A stretch of 64,000 bases of DNA. Origin: Platycnemis pennipes. Its lineage: Eukaryota; Arthropoda; Insecta; Odonata; Platycnemididae. The translations under genes and the position numbers were made by a program. The stretch spans positions 108,269,054-108,333,053 of the forward strand of contig OW121846.1 of assembly GCA_933228895.1 (NCBI GenBank), given 5' to 3'. Below, piece by piece: positions 13,601-23,600 of this stretch. The notes under the pieces are model-generated. The model did no database searches. It was not told where the DNA came from and saw nothing but the letters and a program-made list of their open reading frames with translations. Numbering within the stretch: the first letter of the stretch is position 1; each line of letters opens with the position of its first letter.

Positions 13601-13628
13601 ACTTATTGCAGAATCCTGTTCGAAGCAT
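1486..13628 (-). CDS. CPT2: Carnitine O-palmitoyltransferase 2, mitochondrial (partial, 3' end outside window)
   Basis: CPT2 converts acylcarnitines back to acyl-CoA on the inner mitochondrial membrane for beta-oxidation. Seven exons on the minus strand join in frame with GT-AG borders: 13628-13596, 13416-13382, 13287-12874, 11472-11331, 9404-9248, 5740-5458, 1673-1486. The product covers about 417 residues of a family that is usually near 660. Recognisable family blocks are [45 protein letters not shown] and [15 protein letters not shown]. The catalytic histidine of EHSWGDG falls at about residue 377, close to His372 of the rat enzyme. The first two short exons give a Ser/Thr/Arg/Lys-rich leader that fits a mitochondrial presequence. 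The start codon at 13628 is chosen because its 33-nt and 35-nt exons bring phase and splice sites together. The remaining ~240 residues must lie left of position 1. The gene is head to head with the costal-2-like gene. Confidence 0.93.
1674..5457. other. CPT2 intron 6
   Basis: This 3.8-kb AT-rich intron contains no open reading frame, terminal repeat or RNA motif that I could recognise. Confidence 0.5.
5458..5740 (-). CDS. CPT2: CPT2 exon 6
   Basis: A 283-nt exon between TTTTCAG and GTCTTT encodes [20 protein letters not shown] through [12 protein letters not shown] and ends [10 protein letters not shown]. It leaves AG, which joins the G of the next exon to give Arg before WFDKSF. Confidence 0.93.
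5741..9247. other. CPT2 intron 5
   Basis: This 3.5-kb intron holds the hAT-type element at 6583-7676. I recognise nothing in the remainder, including the T/C-rich stretch at about 8000-8330. Confidence 0.5.
6583..7676. mobile_element. hAT-type non-autonomous element
   Basis: The element starts TAGAGATGGGAC and ends GTCCCACCTCCA, an imperfect terminal inverted repeat. It is flanked on both sides by the same 8 bp, GTAAAATC (6575-6582 and 7677-7684), the target-duplication length of hAT transposons. Subterminal regions at both ends repeat ATTCGA-rich sequence. No transposase frame is visible, so it is non-autonomous. A stretch near 6765 reading AGTAAAACCTCGC resembles a Tigger terminus and may be a nested scrap. 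Confidence 0.8.
9248..9404 (-). CDS. CPT2: CPT2 exon 5
   Basis: A 157-nt exon between ATTACAG and GTGAGA encodes [20 protein letters not shown], then a segment ending [13 protein letters not shown]. It corresponds to the human [20 protein letters not shown] segment and leaves one base for the next exon. Confidence 0.92.
9405..11330. other. CPT2 intron 4 with a GC-rich, strand-asymmetric block
   Basis: Most of the intron is ordinary AT-rich sequence. Positions about 10160-10290 are G-rich on the plus strand and 10320-10640 are C-rich, unlike the surroundings. The open frame across 10311-10643 is rich in His and Pro from CCAC runs and does not resemble a protein. A short AGCTAAGAGTGCTCGCC / GGGTTCACAG pair at 10640-10685 vaguely resembles a tRNA head. 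Confidence 0.45.
11331..11472 (-). CDS. CPT2: CPT2 exon 4
   Basis: A 142-nt exon between TCATAG and GTAAGA encodes [20 protein letters not shown] and a segment ending WYGAYLFK. Both match the order of conserved CPT2 segments (human FLKTLRAGLLEPEVFHLNP and WYGAYLVN). It ends in phase 0. Confidence 0.92.
11473..12873. other. CPT2 intron 3
   Basis: This 1.4-kb AT-rich intron shows no recognisable gene or repeat. Confidence 0.5.
12874..13287 (-). CDS. CPT2: CPT2 exon 3
   Basis: This 414-nt exon sits between a TTGTAG acceptor and a GTAAGT donor. It encodes the conserved N-terminal part of CPT2: [20 protein letters not shown], the [19 protein letters not shown] block and [13 protein letters not shown]. 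This is the strongest single exon for the family call. Confidence 0.95.
13382..13416 (-). CDS. CPT2: CPT2 exon 2 (leader)
   Basis: A 35-nt exon follows a CTCCTTTCAG acceptor and ends at AAAAG/GTTGGA. It encodes [11 protein letters not shown] and leaves two bases that join the next exon as Ser. Alternative donors 13 to 20 bp further on would break the frame with exon 3, so this one was chosen. Confidence 0.6.
13596..13628 (-). CDS. CPT2: CPT2 exon 1 (start codon and leader)
   Basis: This 33-nt exon encodes [11 protein letters not shown] and ends at a GTACAT donor. It carries basic residues and no acidic ones, as expected of a mitochondrial targeting leader. The start is inferred from phase and splice sites, not from homology, because this region is poorly conserved in the family. 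Confidence 0.6.
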
Positions 13629-14616
13629 GATCACTTCCTTTATTAGTTCACTTCAAAGACAACTCCTTATGAATGCCAAGGTGATTCTAAAAATATCACA
13701 AACAATTTGGCACACTCATTGGCTGGTTAATCCCTCATTAAAGTCAAGAAGGGCCTCAAATCAGTAATTTAGAATTTCATACAGACAGCAGTAAGTTGAC
13801 TTCTAGTATAAAGAATTCATTTCAACGAATCACACAACAAGACACTCACCAGGCATTTATTAATTCTTATAACAGATATAACAGTTTCACCACCCAGTAA
13901 TTACATATCCAAAACATTGCTTATGTCATATCGCAATTATTCTCACCCTCAATTGTTCTGCATGAAACAGCTGAGACCGGCGAAGCGGCGACCGAGAGGT
14001 TTCGCACCTTGTTACTCAACCCTTGGGGATACACTCGTAATAACTTTTATTCTGGTTAAATGTTCTTATGTATCGAAAATTTATTACTAGGACCAATAAT
14101 ATCTGGAGCATGAAAGGAACTGCCCCATTGGAGGAATGTTATGTTCCCTGCTTTGCCCTTATATTTGTCGTTTACATTTAAAGAGTCGGGTGATCCGCTC
14201 TTAGACCGGCACAATAAGAGGAAAGAATGAACCCGCTCCTCCCTGTCTTATGAACTCTCACCTCCGATTATTTCTGTAATTTAAAGGAAATGAAAGTGAA
14301 TCTTGATCAAAATTTACCCGTGTGAGTTTCCCCGGTTCTTTTTTCATGGACAGGTTTTCTACTACAAAGTGAATGACTCGTATTCCATGACCGATTCTAT
14401 CTCCAACGGCTCATATGTATTTCGTATTGCATTCAAGTCAATGTTTTGAACCACCATTCAAGATAAATATTGTGCTTTCATATGCCATTGAAAAGGTTTT
14501 GGTGATGCATTGCCTTATCTTTTGTTGTACATTTTCTCAGAGGGGAAAATGGATGTTTTGGAGTTGTGTTTGGATGTAAATGGATGATTGTTTTTAATAT
14601 CAGCACAAATTGAAGA
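13629..14616. promoter_or_regulatory. Probable divergent promoter region between CPT2 and costal-2-like gene
   Basis: The two start codons face away from each other about 990 bp apart, so both transcription starts and 5' UTRs should lie here unless there are untranslated upstream exons. CpG-containing GC-richer patches at about 13970-14010 and 14185-14215 stand out from the AT-rich background. No TATA box or initiator can be assigned with confidence. Confidence 0.5.
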
Positions 14617-14646
14617 ATGGATGTACCGATTCAAGTGGCCGTCAGG
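14617..14646 (+). CDS. cos: costal-2-like exon 1
   Basis: A 30-nt exon encodes MDVPIQVAVR and ends at GTAGGT. With the next exon it makes the classic kinesin beta-1 start VAVRVRPL, which fixes this start codon. An ATG four bases later is out of frame. Confidence 0.85.
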
Positions 14647-17600
14647 GTAGGTGTTATGGTTGCTGGTAGCCATAAATTCCTCCATATACTGCTTAGAGAT
14701 GGTATAAAATGTATTGTGTTTTTGAAGGGATGAGTTCTTAGTACCAATTGAGACGTATTTTTTCTCTCCGACCTAGGTGCGGCCTCTAATCTATCAAGAT
14801 AGAAATCATGATGTCGTTTGCCTTAGCACCCCACCTCTTACAAATCAGATTGTTGTAGGCGATGGAAATGTTTTTAAGTTCGACTATGTGCTTCCCATTG
14901 GCTGTTCTCAAAGTCAGTTCTTCAATACTGCTGTGGGTCCATTACTTGGCTTTGTATTGGAAGGTATTAATGGAATTTGTTTTTTCTTTCCCTTAGAAGG
15001 TGAATTCCCTTAAGTGAATATTTTAGGCATTCTATTGTGGTACATTTTTCCGTCAATGGAGAGAGAAAAAAATGTTCGTGTTAATTTCATGAATGTTTCC
15101 TATTGTATTTGAATGTTAATATACATTTCAATTGATGGTAATCTCAGCACTTGAGTTTGTGAGTCTGGTGCTGTTATACTTATCCTGAGATAAAGCAGCA
15201 TTTATTGCAATAGTAAGTTCAATTCTCTTATTCGTTCATACTCGAACATTTTATTTCTTTATAGCAATGATGTAACATTATATAGTGATGTTTTTCTAGG
15301 GAAACATCCCAAATACTAGCAGATTTGTGGACTCCCAAGGTTGCCTGTCGTTATTGCCTTTTTGTGTATGTTGATGTAAGGAACAATATTGCAGAGCTTT
15401 GATTTCATGATAAGCTGCGAGGGACTTTGTTGGGCATTAACGTACACTATTACTTGTCAGTGAATGCGTCATTATTATATTTAGGATGTTTTTACGGTGT
15501 TCCGAATGTTACATGATAAGGGCATAACAACTCAAGTAATCTTATCCCCTGCTGCACAGAATGGTTCATAATGGCTACATTAACGTTCAGAATGGTTCTG
15601 CAATGTTTTTTCAATGCATATTTCTAAATAAAAGTAAAATTATGATTAGATTGATAAGTGTGATATTAAATGTTTTCATTTCAACCAAATGTGCAGAGTT
15701 GCAATGCTTTTGAAACACTTTTGCAATCTGTTGTTTATTATGGTTGCAGGAACGTTCAGAATGGTTCTGCAACTCGCATATGAATATTTTACTTGTAGAC
15801 TGAAATATTGCTTGAGAGCAGCCAATAAGGAGTGTTGTATGCATCACACAACATTAAGCCTGGTCACAAAAGATAACATACCCAAGAATTAATTGCGCAC
15901 AAGTATATTAAATTCATTTGTAGTAAGTAATGGCACCATGAATGTAAATATGATATGATAATCATTGAAATTCGAAATCATCAAACCATGGCAAATCTTA
16001 ATTAAATTTAAGTATTTATGACAAAGCTAAGGTTCTGTTGCTAACATGGATAAATAATTACTCTCTATTGTTGAACTCAACAGCTAAACAAGTGTTCAGT
16101 TCTATCAACAAGGTATGAACGGGTAGATATAATTTATTATTATGACTATATTTATGCAAATTTGTCAGGAGTTTCTAATTGAGCATAAATATTATGCATA
16201 CACTTTTTTATCACATAATATGCATATTGTCAGCAACACAATAAATTCAGGAGGTAATGATAAAAGATCGATATTTGAGCCTTGATAACGTTTATGTTTT
16301 CATTATGTTTACATGTAGGTATGCCAGTAAATGTATTTTATATTTAGATATATACCAAAGGCATTACATAAATGAAATAAAGGTTAGATTTAATGCTAAT
16401 TATTATTTGGATGACTTCAGTTTAGTTTATTTAGAGCAAATATGTCCTCTTTAAACTTTTATTGCCATAGTCAGAAAACATTGATTGACCCATGAGTATT
16501 GAAAGAGCGCCATGAATAAAGAGAATGTGCAATCTTTTATCATTCAATATTAAGCCAATGAGTTGCAAGAGCAATTTTATTGAATGCTTGTGAATTATTT
16601 TGGGGACATTCACTGGTCATGACCTAATGGTTAAGAGGGCATTCATGGAATGCAAAATAGTAGCAGAACATTTCAGAAGGGTTGTAGGAGCATTCACTGA
16701 ATGTTTCAGAATGATTGCAGGAATATTCATTGAGTCCTTCAGAATGGTTGCAGGAACATTCATTTTGAAACTCGCAGAAGCATACCATGTAGTGACATTC
16801 TGAATGTTCAGGGAACCATTATTTGAACATTATTGCAACATTCCTGCAATGGGTTGCTGTGCTTTCATTTAACATTGCAGAAGCATATCTGTGCAGCAGG
16901 GGAAATTCATTTAGTATGTTTGTTTAATTTAATGAATTTATTTAACGAGTCAACATGTTTCACTGCACTGAAGCATATCTGTGCAGCAGGGGAAATTCAT
17001 TTAGTATGATTATTTCATATCTGGGAATTCTGGTGCTCGATTTGAAAAATTATTATTTATCAAGAAAGCAAATATTTTGATGAATAGTTTCAAATCAATT
17101 TGATATTGCTCGTAAAAGGCATATGTGAAACAAGATAATATGTAGTTCATGGCCTTTGTTATTCTATGGTTCAGTAGTATTTTTTCCCGTTTTAAAAATT
17201 AGATTTGCTAAATGTAGTGAATTGTGTTTAGACATTTAATTGTAATTCAGCCTACAGTACTACAAATTGCTATTGTGTACCATGCTTGAGTATTAGTCCA
17301 TTCAATGGAAAAATAGGAAATAAAATGATTATGCTTTGCATTTTTCCACTATAAAATTTATTTAACGAGTCAACATGTTTCACTGCACAGCAGCATCATC
17401 AGTCCTGATGATGCTGCAGTGCAGTGAAACATGTCGACTTATTAAACAAATTTTATAGAAGATAAGTGCAAAGCATAATCACTTTATTTCCTTTAATGGA
17501 TTTCTGCAAAGTATCAGCCTCCACCATTAATTTCATTGAATGGAAAAATGGAAATTTTTTCCAGAAAGTTAATTGATTTCCATAAAACTTAACTCTTGCC

Positions 17601-20600
17601 ATTTGTATCATCTGGTGTCATGTCATGCATAACAATATTTAGTATACCTTTGGTTTTAGTTAGCCCTGATAATGATATTCTGATTCCTTGAGGTAAGTAC
17701 CTACTACAAAAAATCAGTTTTTGAACTTCATGATTTAATATTTGCCCATTTTGAATTTGTTATTACTACCAAATCCATGGCTTGTGCAAAGGGCAGGAAG
17801 TATCTTGAAAATCCATCTTGCTGTAGGAATCAGTTTAAACTTAATTGTCAAATGAGCGTCAACAGCTCTCTTGTGATGATGGATCATAGTAATATAGGTG
17901 TTGCTAATCTTTGATATTTGATCTAAGCTTGTGAAAATAAAATTAATAGGTTACAATGCATCAGTTGTTGTGTATGGCCAAATTGCATCAGGAAAAACCT
18001 ACACTTTATTTGGACCTGGTCTCCACTGTGCCATGAGTGAATCTGAATATGGAGTGGTGCCTAGGGCCACAAGAGAATTATTTCACCAATTTGGGGTTAG
18101 TATGCAGCTCTACAATTTTCAAACACCGTAGTATTTCTTTACATTTGTAATAATTTCTGTATACATACTACTTTTTTTCAGGAACTTCCAGAGAGAAATT
18201 TTCTTGTAAAGGTCATGTTTTTGGAAATACATGAAGATGTAGTGTGTGACCTTCTTAACACTAGCCAATTTCAGCAGGATATAACAATTTCGGAAGATCA
18301 GTATGTGAGTAGTATCATTATTCAGGACACATTTTTTCTACATGTTAGTTCTTAACATGTAACATTGTGGTTGCTTTACTGCTTAACTGTAAAGGCTCAT
18401 GATTATTGGAGCTGTTAGTACTGTAACGGCCCATGATTATTGGAGCTGTTAGTTTTTAATGTTTTTTAATCAATCCAAAAATCTGACAGGCAGCCATTAC
18501 AACTGCCAACAATCCAGTTTAAAAAGTATTCTGTTTACGGTATTCTATTGCCAGTAGTCGTGTGGCCAAGTCTGAAATTCTGAAAAGGCATTGGCAATAT
18601 GAGAAACAAAATGATTTTCTATGCTCTTCTTAAATGAAATATTAACTTTGTTTCCTTCCACAGATTTATTTCCTTGGTACGACATGTTTCGACACATCGG
18701 TGTCATCATCATGGTACCTGATGATGACACCGATGTGTCGAAACATGTTGTACCAAGGAAATAAATCTGTGGAAGAAAACAAAGTTAATATTTCATTTAC
18801 GAGATTCAACTTCCACCTAGTTGAGCCTCATACTATGGAACGTATTCTATGCTCTTCTTCGGGAAAGAAATGAGGTTTATTTTCTGTCTTAAAATAGTTC
18901 ATTTTTATGGGCAGTTGTTTGTAGCATACATCAAACTATGCTAAATGGAAACTCTGGAGCTTTTATGGAAAAATGTTGTTGGAAGGGGTTTTTACAAAGG
19001 TGAAAATGTTATGTAAAATGGGAAAAATACTCGAGAACTCTTTAAAAATCCAGTATTTTTTTGTGGTTTTTCTCTGCAAAGGGAGTCTGTATTTTTTCAT
19101 AATGTTTTTTTGTGAAAATACTTCATGTGAGGGGTGAAAATGCACAAGGGAACGGGTAGTGGTTTTAACTGATTGGAAAACTTGAGAGCATGAAGTGAAT
19201 GGGGAATAGCCTATGCTCTCCTAGACTTGGCCTTTGACTGAAATTGGATGAAGATCAGTCAATTTCCCAATGCTAATACCAGAAGCTGAGAACAAATTTG
19301 ACATTGCCCATAATTTATTGTAAACTTTGATTTGGACAACAGCTATGGGCACTTTTTATCCAAATTTGGCTGTCATTCTGGTTTTCATAGAACTGTTTTC
19401 TGTTTACATGTAAATGAGGTTCCTGCTCAGTTTTATATTTTGTTTAAAAACTTGGGACAAAGTATTTTCATAAATAGTCCTAAAATTTCCTTAAATAATA
19501 ATAAATATAATATTTATTGGTTCCAAAAGACATGTCCTATCCATGTATGGAACAGGTCTCAAATACGAGTTCAAAGAATCAAAATGCATGCTTCTTTCAT
19601 GTTGCTAACTAAGTTATCACTTTCACTATCTTTCACTTAAGAATCATGTGCAGACTTAGAAGAATAAAATTCTCCGCTGGTAAAGTGGTGTCATTCTGCA
19701 GATGTTTAAAATATGCCTATGACATTTGCTTGGTCTTTTGCTGCTTATTATTAGATTCCCTGTTGTTCATTCTTTTAAGGCCATTGTACACAGTATAATT
19801 TCTTGTACAAGAACTTGTTCAATGCACAAGTTTTATAATGTACGAGATGTTCGTACAATTTCTTGTACAAGAAATTAGATCATGCTCTAAATTATTGGAT
19901 GAAACCATCAAAGATCCACTCCGTAGCTTCTGCACATGACAGGTGACGGTACTGATGCATCATTTAGTATTCATAAGGTGGTGTTCTGTCTTTGAGATCA
20001 CTTTTATTCCCATTAGCGTGGCAAAACTTCCATTTTTGCTGTATGTATCGTGATATTCTTTGTTGCTATCATAATGTGATATTCGTCGGTCACATTGGAA
20101 GTATTCTATTTCTCAAAAGATGAGTTAGACACACTGACAAACATTAAACCTCAACGAAATTAGGATGATGTTATTGAACCAAAGAGAAAATATTAGCAAC
20201 AAGCATAAACATGATGTTTGGAGGATAAATGATGGGTTTCATGAGCCGATGGAAGGGTCTAAGTAACCAATCGATTATTTCATTTTATTAATGCTAGGAT
20301 TAATGGTAGCAAATCATTGTAACCCAGTTACTGTTTCAGTATTTTCAAAATACTGTTGTCATCGGATATCGAAATTCAGCTGTTCGACAGAAAACAATAT
20401 CTGTGTATGTTGTTGCCGCACAAATTGCATGAAAATCTTTGATCGTGTACGACTGTCTTCTAGTACAATTTGTTGGTCAAATCTTGCCATTCAATTTATG
20501 GTACAAGAAATTGTACTATGTACAATGGCCTTTCTACTACTTGCCACGATAGGAAGATTCTAACATGATTTCAGCTGAATTTCTTTCTATGTAGCATACG

Positions 20601-23600
20601 GTCTCTTTTTTTCTTTTTCAATATGCAGCAGCTATTGGAATATATATTTTATTCCCTTGAAAGTGTGCTATAGAGATTACATATCATTTTTATTAGTTCA
20701 TTAGTTGATAGTATTTTACAGTTAGACTATTCATTTTCCAGAATGCTTGGTTCCTAAGCCATTCCAGGTTTTTCTGGACTAGTGATTGTTAGGATTAAGG
20801 CCTTCTTACGGCATCATTACTGAACACATAGGGTAAATTATACTTCCTTTCATAAAAGAAACTGTTTTTTTCCCTAGAAATTTAAGGAAAGAATTAGTAA
20901 TTTTAAAGTATATCACTTAGCATCAATTTAAATGATAATGGATGCAAAATAATTTAATACACAGTTATCTATCAAAGTACCTTCAAATTATGTGATAAAT
21001 TATGTACCTTCAAATTATGTTATCAAAAAATATCTAAGAATGGACGAAGTAAGCAAACAAAATGAGCATCGAAACAGTGCCATCTATTGGCTGCAGTGGA
21101 ACAGTCTTGCTGGAGTGGAAATTTAAAATATTGTCTGACCAGGTTCCAGGCCAGTGATTTGTGGGAAATTGATGTTCAAGCTGGGCATGATTTGGTGTTT
21201 TCTTGGCAAATCTTTTGGTGAATGAGAGACCAAATAAATAATGGCCATAAATAACATCTCAAATACACCCCATTTTTTTTGTTGCTTTTTGTCTCATGCC
21301 CATATATTATTTGATGCCTCTTTGTAAAGTATTCAGGTTAGTATAAAATTTAATGTCATCATCTTTTAGTACTACCACTCCAGATTAAAAGAGGCTCCTT
21401 GCTTATAGTTTCAGTGCCTCCAGGAAAAATGTATAAATAAAGTGATTACATGAGAGAAACTATGTTTTATTAACAGAGAAAAACAGAGTAAGACTCTCAT
21501 GTTGCTGAAGAGGTTGCTTAGAAAAGAACAAGGTTTTTTGATTTGAGAAATCTTTTGTTAATTTAATTGTACATTGGTAATTATCAGAAGAGATTTTCAT
21601 GTAATAGGCCAGCATGGATTTAGTCTCTTCATACAATTGGAATGAGTACTTACATTGCATACACATTAAATGTTGTTTACCTTAAAGTTCTGTCAGTGTC
21701 TGCAGTGTTTTTCTAGCTTTTTAAGGAATCTTATTTTTTTGTATTGTCATGTTGTGAAATTACCTCAAATATAATGGTACCTTGAGATGCCCTCAAATAC
21801 ACTTATGACATATCTATGCAAGAAAGGTATTGCTTGTGCTTGCTTTCTCCAGATGAGTCATGATAGTGCTTTTAGATTTTTGTATATCTTGGACTTTCCC
21901 AGGTAACATTTTTCAAAAGTATATGTGGAGGATATGTAGAGGGTGAACTTGAGTTTGTTGGTATTGCATGTATTCTTTGTGATTGAACCTTTTTCCTCTT
22001 AAGGGTTCTGCAATAGTTACTGGAGCAGAGGAGGCAGTCTGTCAGAATGTAATGGAAGTATTCAACTGCATCCATATTGGAATGAGCAACCGGCACACAA
22101 ATGTGTCATCCCTTACAAATTCAAGTCAGTGCCACACTGTATTTATTTTGACCCTGGATCAGCAGTGGGAAGTTGGTAGGTATTTCTCTAAATTCCAAAT
22201 TATATTGTAGTGCCTCATAGAACCAGGCATAGCACCGCAGCTAATGCCTTTCAATTTTAATGTACAACAATTTAGTACCTTATTATTCATTATTCAGAAG
22301 TGATTGTCCCAGCCCCTGCCGATATACTATTTAGACAGAATTTTTTTCTATTTTGTGGAAATGAACTTAATTGTTTTCTTACCCTCGCCTATTGTTGAAT
22401 AGTGTTGCCAGTCTTGTGTAAAAAACTTTGTCTTGGTCATGCTTAAGTTTTACTCAATGTTAACAGGATCTGACCAGTTATAATATAAAACATATGTTTT
22501 ACTACTTCATTCATTTTTTTCAGTAAAGTTAGATCCTGTGGCAATAGTGCCATAAATGTACATTTTCTCTCTGTGAAGTATCATTCTCTGGCGATAATCA
22601 AAAGAAAATTATCTGAAGTGCATGATATGTATAATTATATGCTACTGTAAGTTCTGGCAATATATTTGAGAAAAGTAAAGGTTTGAATCTATTGTAATTC
22701 TAAAATCACCATGGGTGTAATAAAATATCATTTTTTATTCTAGTATTATATTTCCTGAAATTTAAAAGGAATTATGAGTAAAATAGTAGGACATCATGGG
22801 CTGTATGCATTGAAATTGTGCATATTTGGGAACTTTCATGGCAATTTGCCTTTTTCTGATAGAAATGAAATTATTGGTGCTTGACGTAATGTGTATGCAA
22901 TAAAGAAGGCACTAGTCTATGCATGAAATTCACTTGTAAGCAATTTGTTAGAATCTCAAGTAATATTAGATGAGTGCAGTAATTAAAAGAAAGTATGCTT
23001 AAAGTATTTATCATGTTTAGAGATGGAGAAGAATCTAAATACAAGGAACATTTGGAACTTGTAGCACAAAAACACAAAAATGATGGTTATGCATGTATGT
23101 AATTATTATCTCATAAAAAATATCTGAATTGCATAAATTATCAATTAGATTGAGAGCCCTTATCGATGGATTTAAAATGGATGATTATTCATGTTTCATT
23201 TTTTCATCTGAATTTACATTTTATCTTGCGAGCCTTTGCATGGACATGTGGCAGAGGGTGATAGGCTACCAGCCATTAAGTTTAGCTAAAAAAAACTTAA
23301 TTTTTTAATGAAGGATTGTGTGTAATTTGTTTTAAACAGTTATACTTTGTTTGCATTGCAGTTATGTATTGTGCATGAGAAAAATTAATTCTGGTATTGC
23401 TCAGTCTGACAATTGGTGTCTCTTCTGTCTCTCCTGCTGATGTAGTCTGGGGGTAGAAATATGTATGCAGTGTCAGATTCAAATTCGTGTGATGAGAATG
23501 GAAGGAATGAGAACTAGGTGCAAGTGGATCACTTCAGGCATGATGAAATGATGATAATGGTAGGCATGATAACCTAAAATAATGAATTTTTCATTATTTT

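Larger units (their letters stand above)
14964..17949. other. costal-2-like intron 2 with repeats
   Basis: The intron holds the TIR element at 15546-16902, a Penelope-type scrap flanked by 38-bp direct repeats (16881-17008), and the hammerhead palindrome at 17316-17491. I see nothing else in it. Confidence 0.55.
18305..22003. other. costal-2-like intron 4 with repeats
   Basis: This 3.7-kb intron holds a 34-bp tandem repeat (18387-18454), the second hammerhead palindrome (18631-18800) and a MITE (19777-20532). I see nothing in 20533-22003. Confidence 0.5.
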
